A stretch of 64,000 nucleotides of DNA from WJMT01 sp964624145. GTDB taxonomy: Bacteria; Acidobacteriota; Aminicenantia; Aminicenantales; Aminicenantaceae. Positions 19,483 through 27,800 of the stretch are shown in pieces; the first letter of the stretch is position 1, and every line of letters starts with the position of its first letter. The stretch covers positions 7,854 to 71,853 of the forward strand of contig CAZUXT010000013.1 of the NCBI GenBank assembly GCA_964624145.1, read 5' to 3'. The notes beneath the pieces were generated by a model. It made no database searches, was not told the origin of the DNA, and saw only the letters and a list, made by a program, of their open reading frames with translations. The position numbers and the translations under genes are program-made.

Positions 19483-21420
19483 ATGATTACCTTGAAAACC
19501 GAGTTAAAGAAAAACATCTACAAGGTGCTTAAACAAAAATACCCCATTCAAATGGAGGAAGTGGAATTAGCCTACACTCCGGACATCAAAATGGGCGACC
19601 TTGCGCTTTCGTTTCCGTTCAGGCTGGCAAAGAAACTGAAAAAGAATCCCCGAATAATTGCGGAAGAAACATCTCCCCTCCTTTCTTCCCTGGATATCAT
19701 CAAAAAAGTCGATGTGGCAGGAGGAGGTTATATCAATCTCTTTATAAACCGGAAAGCCTATTTTTTAAACAGGCTCAAGACTGCGGATGAGTCGTCTCTC
19801 TCTGCGAGCGAATCAAAAATCATTGTCGAACACACATCCATAAATCCCAATAAAGCTGCCCATATCGGTCATCTGAGAAATTCATGTCTCGGGGACACAC
19901 TGGCACGCTGCCAGAAATACAAGGGAGAAAAAGTCGAAATCCAGAACTATATCGATGACACGGGAGTCCAGGTCGCTGACGTCGTGTTTGGTTTTTTGGA
20001 ATTCGAAAAAAAGAACCTGGAAGAAATAGAAAAAACAGAGGGAAAATTCGACTACTACTGCTGGGACCTGTACACAAAAACAACCCGGTTTCTTCAAAAT
20101 AATCCTGAGGCTGAAGAGAGAAGATCAGAAATATTAAAAAACATAGAGGATGGAAAACATCCTGAAAGTGATATCGCCCTCTACATTTCAAGACGGATAC
20201 TCAAAGACCACCTTCATACCATGCAAAGACTTGGGATCACCTATGACCTTCAGGTCTGTGAAAGTGACATCATTAAACTTAAATTCTGGGAAAGCGCTTT
20301 CAATCTTCTGAAGGCAAAAAAAGCCACTTATTTTGTAGAAAAGGGAAAACATAAGGGATGCTGGGTCATGAAGCTAGAGGGGAAAACGGATCAGGAAAAA
20401 ATATTAGTCCGCTCAAACGGAACAGTTACCTATGTGGGGAAAGACATCGCGTACCAGCTCTGGAAGTTCGGCCTTCTTCAAAAAGATTTTTCATTCATAC
20501 CCCTTATCAAGCAAAACAATAAAACCGTATGGATCACCTCTTCTGTGAAAACTTCTCATACAGTTGATTTCGGAAGCGCAAGCCGTGTATATAACGTCAT
20601 AGACATCCGCCAGTCTTATCCTCAAAAAGTCGTGGTCCAGGGGCTGAAATCCTTAAAATTTTTAAGGCAGGCCAAAAAATCCATCCATTTTTCATATGAA
20701 ATGGTGGCCCTTTCCCCCAACAGTCTGAAAGAACTGGGATATAAGGTTACGGAAGATGAAAAAAATAAAGATTTTCTTGAAGTCTCCGGAAGAAAAGGAC
20801 TTGGAATCAAAGCAGATGACCTCATAGACAGGCTCAACCAAAAAGCCTTCAATGAAGTTGATAAACGAAATCCGGAATGGTCTGATAAAAAGAAATTTGA
20901 GACAGCAAAAAGCATTGCCTGCGGAGCGCTGAGATATTTCATGCTGAAATTCGCAAGAAATTCTCTCATTGTATTTGATTTTGAAGACGTGCTTAGTTTT
21001 GAGGGGGAAACAGGTCCTTACCTTCAGTACACTTTGGTCCGGATAAACAGTATATTCAGCAAGCTTAAAACCACGAAAAACATAAATAAAGAAGAAATGA
21101 TATCCAAAATATCCGCTCAAAAATTATCTCTTGACAGCATGACCGATGAAGAACTCGACGACTTCTGGGAACTTGTTCTCTATGCATCTAAACTGGATGA
21201 AGAAGTGCTTCACTCCATTGATACTCTTGAATTCCTGCACCTGGCTAAATTCACGTTCAACCTTTGCCAGAAATTCAATGCTTACTACCATAAATACTCT
21301 ATTATCCAGGAAGAAATGGAGCCTCTGAGAAATGCAAGGATCCTCACCATCTCTTACCTATATAAAATCATAAAAAAAGCTCTGGATTTGATGGGAATCC
21401 CTCAACTGGAACGGATGTGA
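19483..21420 (+). CDS. argS: Arginyl-tRNA synthetase
   Basis: The 645-residue class I synthetase has the HIGH signature as AAHIGHLRNS near residue 125 and ends in a DALR anticodon domain closing with LMGIPQLERM, the usual ArgRS C-terminus. The KMSKS loop is replaced by a degenerate GRKGLGIKADD, as in many ArgRS. It charges tRNA-Arg; a tRNA-Arg(CCG) gene lies at 55 kb. Its last 19 bp overlap the convergent GGDEF gene. There is no clear ribosome site before the ATG. Confidence 0.95.
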   Translation: MITLKTELKKNIYKVLKQKYPIQMEEVELAYTPDIKMGDLALSFPFRLAKKLKKNPRIIAEETSPLLSSLDIIKKVDVAGGGYINLFINRKAYFLNRLKTADESSLSASESKIIVEHTSINPNKAAHIGHLRNSCLGDTLARCQKYKGEKVEIQNYIDDTGVQVADVVFGFLEFEKKNLEEIEKTEGKFDYYCWDLYTKTTRFLQNNPEAEERRSEILKNIEDGKHPESDIALYISRRILKDHLHTMQRLGITYDLQVCESDIIKLKFWESAFNLLKAKKATYFVEKGKHKGCWVMKLEGKTDQEKILVRSNGTVTYVGKDIAYQLWKFGLLQKDFSFIPLIKQNNKTVWITSSVKTSHTVDFGSASRVYNVIDIRQSYPQKVVVQGLKSLKFLRQAKKSIHFSYEMVALSPNSLKELGYKVTEDEKNKDFLEVSGRKGLGIKADDLIDRLNQKAFNEVDKRNPEWSDKKKFETAKSIACGALRYFMLKFARNSLIVFDFEDVLSFEGETGPYLQYTLVRINSIFSKLKTTKNINKEEMISKISAQKLSLDSMTDEELDDFWELVLYASKLDEEVLHSIDTLEFLHLAKFTFNLCQKFNAYYHKYSIIQEEMEPLRNARILTISYLYKIIKKALDLMGIPQLERM

Positions 21421-22427
21421 CCCTCTTTTTTCTCAGTTATATTAAAGCTTTTTGACAGCATATTCATCATCTCCGAAGCATTTTCAGGACCAACCGATTT
21501 CAAGTCAATATTTATGGAATAACTGATTTCTTTCTTCTTCTTTATTTTCATTTTTTCCCCGGTCACTTTTTTGACCCTCTGCCTGACATTTTCAGCTTCA
21601 TGTTTTTTGGTATTGGGCATAAGAACCATGAATTTATTCCCGTTATACCTGGACACACTGTCAATCTTTCTTATATTTGTTTTCAATACATCGGCTATTT
21701 TTTTAAGCACCTTATCTCCGATTTCAGCCCCATGCTCCTTATTGATGGCTTTCAGATTCTCAATGACGATAATCATTACGGTCAAAGGACGCCCGTAACG
21801 CTTACACCTTTCACCTTCTCTCTCTATGACCCTGATAAAGTGCTTGGGATTCAACAACCCGGTCAAAGGTTCGATCCTTGCCATATTTTCTATGGCACCT
21901 AAATAATATATCTTCTCAACAGCCAATACAGCATATTCAGTTATTGTCTGCATTATCTTTAAGTCATTCTCAGTATATATCTGTTTATCGGTCTTATTGA
22001 TCAATTCAATGACTCCGATAACATTATCATTCACTTTGACAGGCACCCCCAATACAGTCTGTGCTTTAAATCCAATCAGCTTGTCAATGTAATTATGAAA
22101 CTTTGGCTCCTTGCTGGCATCCTTGACAACCAGAGGTTTTCCTTTTTCAAAAATCCAGTTTGCCAGTCCTTTCTGCTTTGGAATATCCTTCCCTTCTAAA
22201 TTTTCCGCGCCTTTGCCTCTGGATTTTTTGAAGAAGAGCACCTCCCTTCTGGCATCATTAAGAATCAACGACCAATGGACCGGAAAAAGCATCTCCCCGA
22301 TTTTCTCCATGACTTGATCCATGGCTTCGTCTATCTTATTTGCAGCGGCCAGGCCAAGTTCCTTATCAGCAAACAGTGATAACTCCATATATTCATTCAA
22401 GATTTTGTATTCATTTTCTCTTACCAT
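21402..22427 (-). CDS. GAF domain protein with degenerate GGDEF
   Basis: Residues about 25-175 form a GAF sensor domain (GLANWIFEKGKPLVVKDASK, then VLGVPVKVNDNVIGVIELIN), followed by a GGDEF fold from about 185 (EPLTGLLNPKHF). The catalytic signature is broken: the expected RYGGDEF reads RYNGNKF, so cyclase activity is unlikely. It may be a sensor or GTP/c-di-GMP-binding scaffold. AAGGGGG precedes the ATG. The gene overlaps the argS 3' end by 19 bp and lies 18 bp after the DUF711 gene on the same strand. Confidence 0.85.
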   Translation of the reverse strand: MVRENEYKILNEYMELSLFADKELGLAAANKIDEAMDQVMEKIGEMLFPVHWSLILNDARREVLFFKKSRGKGAENLEGKDIPKQKGLANWIFEKGKPLVVKDASKEPKFHNYIDKLIGFKAQTVLGVPVKVNDNVIGVIELINKTDKQIYTENDLKIMQTITEYAVLAVEKIYYLGAIENMARIEPLTGLLNPKHFIRVIEREGERCKRYGRPLTVMIIVIENLKAINKEHGAEIGDKVLKKIADVLKTNIRKIDSVSRYNGNKFMVLMPNTKKHEAENVRQRVKKVTGEKMKIKKKKEISYSINIDLKSVGPENASEMMNMLSKSFNITEKKEGHIRSS

Positions 22428-22445
22428 CTGATCCCCCTTGACTCT

Positions 22446-23582
22446 TTATATCTCCATTATTTCAGTATTTGCGAAATAATCAAATGAAAATGAGGTCATA
22501 TCACCTGCTTTTTTCTTTGGAATCGGCATCAACCTTGCTGACAAAGGCTTATTCAGTTTGATAGCCAGAGAGGCGATATCAAGCAAAAGAGCATATAATT
22601 TCCTGACTGATACATCTCCCGGGAGAGGGATCGTATCCAGACCTGTCCCGCAAACAGAAGAATAAAGCAAGACATGAGTGATATCAAAGGCTCCTTCCTT
22701 GTTTCTCTCTGCCAAGCCAAAATCCTCCAGTACAGGCAGCATAAGCCCTGAATACCCGCATCTTTTTATATTAAGTCTGCTTAGACAATCAGTCACGCAT
22801 TTAGCCGCAGCTAATGTCCCCACTTCTCCGAACCGGCCCAATCCCAGTTTCTCAAAAGCATAGGCCGTGCTTTCATTTTTTTCAATGGAACTGGCAATAG
22901 AAACATCTATGCCATTGTACTGAATGTTTTCTCTCCTGCTTATTCTTTCAGCTATCTCTTCTACCTTTGAAAACTCCTCTTCAAGCACCTTTTTCAGAAT
23001 CCTTTCAGCCTTCTTTATGTCTCCGGCTTCGGAAAAAGCACGGTTAACCAGGTCACTGTTTTCAGTCCCGATTCCAAAAGAAACAGGCCCTTTATGATAA
23101 GCCGCCGGATAAAAAGGGCTTCCGGGCTTTGTATTGAACAGCGCAGCAAATCTCAAGTTGGCAAATCCGTCTTTATCTATAAAGGCAAGCTTCCTTATGA
23201 GTTCTGCTGTTTTTTTGGCGGCCTCATAATCCACTTTTTTCTCATCCGAGACCATAACCGTGCAAAATGCAGTGGAAGTCGACTTAATGAGATCATATAT
23301 AAGAGGAATGTTTTCCGGGTTGTACGTTGTCCCGATATTAAAATAATCGATCCCGTTGGAACGCGAGAGCTTCTCAATATTTGTGACTAACTTCTCCATT
23401 TGATCGGGAGAAGTGAAGTATTCCTCCCATGGCTGGGTGGCCAACCGGACTGTTTGAACATCAAACCCGTTTTTAATGAATTCATCTCTGACTCTATTGG
23501 TAAAACCAGCGATTTCTTTAATTTGCTTTTCGGAAAGGGGTACCTCCAGATTGAAACCGGTTGTGATTGTCCTGATCTTCAT
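22446..23582 (-). CDS. DUF711 family protein
   Basis: The 378-residue protein matches the DUF711 (UPF0210-like) family by its MKIRTITTGFNL start and the NIGTTYNPENIPLI and GVDVSIASS-like segments. The family resembles glycyl-radical pyruvate-formate-lyase folds structurally, but its reaction is not established. It is probably co-transcribed with the downstream GAF/GGDEF gene. No signal peptide or membrane segment is seen. Confidence 0.75.
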   Translation of the reverse strand: MKIRTITTGFNLEVPLSEKQIKEIAGFTNRVRDEFIKNGFDVQTVRLATQPWEEYFTSPDQMEKLVTNIEKLSRSNGIDYFNIGTTYNPENIPLIYDLIKSTSTAFCTVMVSDEKKVDYEAAKKTAELIRKLAFIDKDGFANLRFAALFNTKPGSPFYPAAYHKGPVSFGIGTENSDLVNRAFSEAGDIKKAERILKKVLEEEFSKVEEIAERISRRENIQYNGIDVSIASSIEKNESTAYAFEKLGLGRFGEVGTLAAAKCVTDCLSRLNIKRCGYSGLMLPVLEDFGLAERNKEGAFDITHVLLYSSVCGTGLDTIPLPGDVSVRKLYALLLDIASLAIKLNKPLSARLMPIPKKKAGDMTSFSFDYFANTEIMEI

Positions 23583-23825
23583 GTCTCAGCCTCTCAATAT
23601 AAAATCAAAAATGGAAACCGCCCTTAAAACAAGAATCCATGACCGCCCGAAAATTCCAAAAAAGCCTGAAAATCATTATACCCGATGCCCCTCACTGAGA
23701 CAAGAGCCTTTTCAGGAAAACACCACAACCAATACATCTGTGCGCGGCCCATATATTTTTTCCAAGATTAAGAAAAAAAGGATTTAGACTTTAAATAAAT
23801 GTCCAACTAGTTTAAAATTGCACAA

Positions 23826-26090
23826 ATGAACCAACAAACCACAATCACCGGATTTCCCAGAATCGGGAAGAAAAGAGAACTAAAAAAAGCACTGGAAAAC
23901 TACTGGGCAGGAAAAACTCCTGTTGAAGAGCTGCAAAAAATATCATCCGATCTGAGGAAAAAACAATGGCTCGTACAGAAGCAAAAAGGAATCGATCTTA
24001 TTAGCTGTAATGACTTCAGCTTTTATGACATTATGCTGGATACAGCTGTAATGCTTAATTCCATACCCGAAAGATTTAGAGATATCAGCGACAAAACAGA
24101 TAGATATTTTGCGATGGCAAGAGGCAGTGATTCGGCTGCTGCCATGGAAATGACAAAATGGTTCAATACAAATTACCATTATCTCGTTCCGGAGCTCAAC
24201 CGCACCATCCGGTTCAGGCTTGACGCATCAAAAATTATATCAGAGTACAACGAAGCCAGAGAACTGGGAATCAACCCGAAAATAAACATTATAGGACCTA
24301 TGACATTTCTCGGTCTATCCAAAGCTCAAGACGGCAATGACCCCTATTCTTACTTCGATAAAGTCATTCCTGTTTATAAAGAACTGATGGCGACACTTTC
24401 GAATCTTAACAAAGTCGTTTATGTCCAGATGGAGGAACCCGTCTTTGTTAAAGGGCCTGATGAAAAACAGCTCAGGCTTCTCAGGAAGAGCTATGATCAA
24501 CTAGCAGATGTGAGGGACAATGTAAAACTCATTGTAACGACTTACTTTGAGCACTCTAATGAAGCCACATCAGTACTGAGCGACACTCCTGTATGGGGCA
24601 TAGGCCTTGATTTTGTCCACGGCACAAAGAATATGGAAGCTTTAAAATCCATAAAAGATAAAAAGCTCATTGCAGGAGTTGTGGACGGAAGGAATATCTG
24701 GATCAATGATTTTGAAAATACTCTGGATAAGCTCACTTCTCTTAGTCAAGAAATGGACAAAAAACAGATAATAATATCATCAAGCTGTTCTCTGCTGCAC
24801 ATTCCATACACTACTGGCACTGAACCGGAAAATAAAATCAAAAAATGGATGAGTTTCGCTTATGAAAAGCTGGATGAGATCGTACTTGTCAACAGAATGT
24901 TCCGTTCATCTGAGCTGTCCCGCCTGGATCATGAGTCTTTGGAAAAGAACCGTATCCTGGTAAAAGAAAGAAAAACATCTCCTATTATAAAAAACGAGAA
25001 GGTTCTCAATAGAATCAATGATATACAGAAGCTTGAACGAGAGGGCGCTTTTTCCGAACGGATCGAAGTGCAGAAAAAAAGACTCAAACTCCCCTGTCTT
25101 CCGACAACGACTATTGGAAGTTTTCCCCAAACAAAGGAGATAAGGCAGCTCAGAAAAGATTACAGAAAAAAAGTTATTTCAGGGATTGAATATGAAGAAG
25201 GAATTAAAAAATATATAGACGAATGTGTGGCCTTTCAGGAGAAAATCGACATTGACGTCCTGGTCCACGGCGAACCTGAACGCAGTGACATGGTCGAGTA
25301 TTTCGGGGAAATGCTTGAGGGATTCCATTTTACAAACAATGGTTGGGTGCAAAGTTACGGAAGCCGGTGCGTGAAACCACCGGTTATTTATGGAGATATA
25401 AGCAGGCCGGAACCCATGACAGTAAAATGGATCGCCTATGCGCAAAGCCAAACCAGAAATCCCATGAAAGGCATGCTTACAGGGCCGGTAACCATCCTTA
25501 ACTGGTCGTTTGTTAGAGACGACAAGGACCGGTCAGAAGTCTCGAAGCAGATAGCTGTTGCTCTCAGAGACGAAATCCACGACCTTCAGTCAGCGGACAT
25601 CAAAGTCATTCAAGTCGATGAACCGGCCTTTAAAGAGGGATATCCTCTGCGGCCCTGCAATATACCTGAATATGAAAAATGGGCCGTTGACAACTTTAAA
25701 CTGGCCGTTTCCAAAGCAAAAAAGGAAACCCAGATCCATACCCACATGTGCTACAGTGAATTTAATGATATCATTAAAACCATTGAGGCCATGGATGCAG
25801 ATGTCATTACCATTGAAAACACGCGAAGCGGCAATGAACTGCTGAAGGTTTTTACGGAAACCGGCTATTCCAATCAAATCGGGCCCGGAGTTTATGATAT
25901 CCATTCTCCTCGGGTGCCGAGTGTGGATGAGTTTATAAAGCAGATCGAAAAAATAATGAGTGTTCTTCCGGTTGAACAGCTGTGGATAAATCCTGACTGC
26001 GGTTTAAAGACCAGAAAGTGGGAAGAAGTCAGGCCTTCTTTAAGCCATATGATTCAGGCGGTCAAAAGTGTCCGCTCCAGGTTTTTCTAA
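23826..26090 (+). CDS. metE: Cobalamin-independent methionine synthase
   Basis: The 754-residue MetE moves a methyl group from methyltetrahydrofolate-polyglutamate to homocysteine. The N-terminal TITGFPRIGKKRELKKALE is diagnostic, and the zinc ligands lie in THMCYSEF (about residues 640-647) and NPDCGLKTR (about 725). The 243-bp upstream region holds no gene and no recognisable SAM or cobalamin riboswitch. It is the methyl-using counterpart of the one-carbon flow from the glycine cleavage operon. Confidence 0.96.
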   Translation: MNQQTTITGFPRIGKKRELKKALENYWAGKTPVEELQKISSDLRKKQWLVQKQKGIDLISCNDFSFYDIMLDTAVMLNSIPERFRDISDKTDRYFAMARGSDSAAAMEMTKWFNTNYHYLVPELNRTIRFRLDASKIISEYNEARELGINPKINIIGPMTFLGLSKAQDGNDPYSYFDKVIPVYKELMATLSNLNKVVYVQMEEPVFVKGPDEKQLRLLRKSYDQLADVRDNVKLIVTTYFEHSNEATSVLSDTPVWGIGLDFVHGTKNMEALKSIKDKKLIAGVVDGRNIWINDFENTLDKLTSLSQEMDKKQIIISSSCSLLHIPYTTGTEPENKIKKWMSFAYEKLDEIVLVNRMFRSSELSRLDHESLEKNRILVKERKTSPIIKNEKVLNRINDIQKLEREGAFSERIEVQKKRLKLPCLPTTTIGSFPQTKEIRQLRKDYRKKVISGIEYEEGIKKYIDECVAFQEKIDIDVLVHGEPERSDMVEYFGEMLEGFHFTNNGWVQSYGSRCVKPPVIYGDISRPEPMTVKWIAYAQSQTRNPMKGMLTGPVTILNWSFVRDDKDRSEVSKQIAVALRDEIHDLQSADIKVIQVDEPAFKEGYPLRPCNIPEYEKWAVDNFKLAVSKAKKETQIHTHMCYSEFNDIIKTIEAMDADVITIENTRSGNELLKVFTETGYSNQIGPGVYDIHSPRVPSVDEFIKQIEKIMSVLPVEQLWINPDCGLKTRKWEEVRPSLSHMIQAVKSVRSRFF

Positions 26091-26162
26091 TCTGATTCCC
26101 TTGGAAATACTCGAAACCCTTAATAATTCTGATCGCTCTTCTGATGATTTTAATGAAAAGAG

Positions 26163-26256
<94 letters not shown>

Positions 26257-26349
26257 GCTCGTTCCTTAAAAGCCAGACTATTCTACCATTTTTTTGTTCA
26301 TAATTTAAAGAATAATTCTTAAAGGAACCCAAGTCACATATGAATTTCG

Positions 26350-26377
26350 TTGCAATTCTATTATTTATTTGTATAAT
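26350..26377 (+). promoter_or_regulatory. Predicted promoter of the DUF2061 gene
   Basis: TTGCAA at 26350-26355 and TATAAT at 26372-26377 with a 16-bp spacer, followed by AGGAG at 26385 before the ATG at 26396. Confidence 0.55.
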
Positions 26378-26395
26378 GGATGCCAGGAGTAAAAT

Positions 26396-26719
26396 ATGCC
26401 AAAATCGGACCACAGAATCGATGTCATAGATCACTCGCGAAGTGTGTTTAAATCGATCTCCTGGCGTGTTGTTGCGACCCTTACAACCATGCTTATAGTT
26501 TACTTTTTCACAAAAGAAATATTTCTTTCCATAGGAGTCGGAGTCGTCGAGGTCGTCGCAAAGATTTTTTTCTACTATCTTCATGAAAGAATATGGAATA
26601 AGATCAAATGGGGGAAAAAAGACCATCCCTTATCCGATATACCTGTAAACCGGAAGCTGGAGCCCAAGGACAGGGAAATCATCATTAAAAAGTTAAAAGA
26701 CCTAGGTTATATAGATTAA
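26396..26719 (+). CDS. DUF2061 small membrane protein
   Basis: The 107-residue protein has the DUF2061 pattern: SRSVFKSISWRVVATLTTM, a hydrophobic segment at about residues 25-45, a second at about 48-65, and a HERIWNKIKWG end to the domain. The family is a two-segment inner-membrane protein of unknown role, sometimes fused to sulfate-activation enzymes. The charged C-terminal 40 residues are not part of the domain. It has its own promoter and a well-spaced AGGAG. Confidence 0.8.
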   Translation: MPKSDHRIDVIDHSRSVFKSISWRVVATLTTMLIVYFFTKEIFLSIGVGVVEVVAKIFFYYLHERIWNKIKWGKKDHPLSDIPVNRKLEPKDREIIIKKLKDLGYID

Positions 26720-26764
26720 AAATCTCTGCCTTTCACATTTTTTTCTTCAGGTATTAAACTGTGT

Positions 26765-26770
26765 TATAAT
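26765..26770 (+). promoter_or_regulatory. -10 element directly before the lipid kinase gene
   Basis: A perfect TATAAT ends 11 bp before the ATG at 26782. The predicted transcript would have a leader of about 5 nt, and no ribosome site is present. No clear -35 match was seen. Confidence 0.4.
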
Positions 26771-26781
26771 CACGAACCAAA

Positions 26782-27705
26782 ATGGATAAAGTCGCTATTC
26801 TTTTTAATCCTTCTTCCGGGAGAGGCCTGTCTTTAAGAAAAAAGCATTACATAAAGGAAAGATTAGAAAAGAATTCCATATCATTTAACTGGTTTGATTC
26901 TGAATCGGAAAACCATCTCATACAACTTGCCAGAGAAAAAGCCAAATCATTCCAGGTCATTATGGTCGTGGGAGGAGACACATCCTTTCAGATCGTTGCT
27001 TCTGAAATCTATAAAACTCCATATAATCCGGCTCTTTGCATGATCCCTACAGGCTCAGCAAATGACATAGCCAAATCATTAGACAGCTGTTCCTCTGAAT
27101 CCATTCTTGCCTCTTTAAAAAAGGGCAAGACACATATGATGGACATCTGTCTCCTTGATATAAAAGGAAAATCTGAAAAAATATATTTCGTGGGAAATTT
27201 AAGCCTTGGGTTAGGAGTCACCATAAATCAATTCATATCCGAATACTGGAAACGCCATCCCTTCCAGGCAAAGCTGGGAAAAGGATTCCAGATAATTGCC
27301 GGATTTATAGGGGGGAAGGATTCTTTCAAACAAAATAAAATCCCCTTAAAAATAAGACTGTCTGGTGAAAATCTTGAAACCGAAGTCACATTTTCTATCA
27401 TTGTATTTTCCAATGTTCCCTGTTATGCAGGGGGACTGAGAGTCTGTCCAGATGCATCTCCTTTTGACGGAAAATTAAACTGCAGCATTTTAAACAGCAC
27501 ATGCCTGCTTCAAACAACAAAACTGGCCTATCTGGTATTGAGGGGAAAACATGCCAATAGAAAGGAAATACAATTTTTTCACAGTAAAAGCTTCCTCGTT
27601 TCCTCTGATGAGCCTATAAGTGTCCAATATGACGGAAAAGTCACTTCAGGGATCAGAGAATTTAAAGTCTCGGTCCTCTCCGCCGCTGTAAAAATCCTGG
27701 GATGA
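26782..27705 (+). CDS. Diacylglycerol/lipid kinase family protein with altered active motif
   Basis: The 307-residue protein has the DagK/YegS-type kinase fold: FNPSSGRG at 8-15 and PTGSANDIA at 89-97. The nucleotide motif GGDGT is changed to GGDTS (64-68), and the usual GTGND reads GSAND, so activity or substrate may differ from typical lipid kinases. It begins a + strand run of four genes (kinase, CrtC-like/prenyl synthetase fusion, RND exporter, LolA-like carrier) that suggests synthesis and export of a lipid or isoprenoid. Sphingosine-kinase-like or undecaprenol kinase roles are alternatives. Confidence 0.75.
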   Translation: MDKVAILFNPSSGRGLSLRKKHYIKERLEKNSISFNWFDSESENHLIQLAREKAKSFQVIMVVGGDTSFQIVASEIYKTPYNPALCMIPTGSANDIAKSLDSCSSESILASLKKGKTHMMDICLLDIKGKSEKIYFVGNLSLGLGVTINQFISEYWKRHPFQAKLGKGFQIIAGFIGGKDSFKQNKIPLKIRLSGENLETEVTFSIIVFSNVPCYAGGLRVCPDASPFDGKLNCSILNSTCLLQTTKLAYLVLRGKHANRKEIQFFHSKSFLVSSDEPISVQYDGKVTSGIREFKVSVLSAAVKILG

Positions 27706-27800
27706 ATATCTGCTTTTTTCACAAATGCTTCCCAAAATAATCACTTGCATTTCAGGCATTTGCTGGTATATTAACCTAAAAAGCATTCATAGGATATTGT

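Noticed and set aside
23583..23825. Possible SAM or cobalamin riboswitch before metE
   Set aside because: No conserved core or terminator hairpin was seen, although the gap is long enough.
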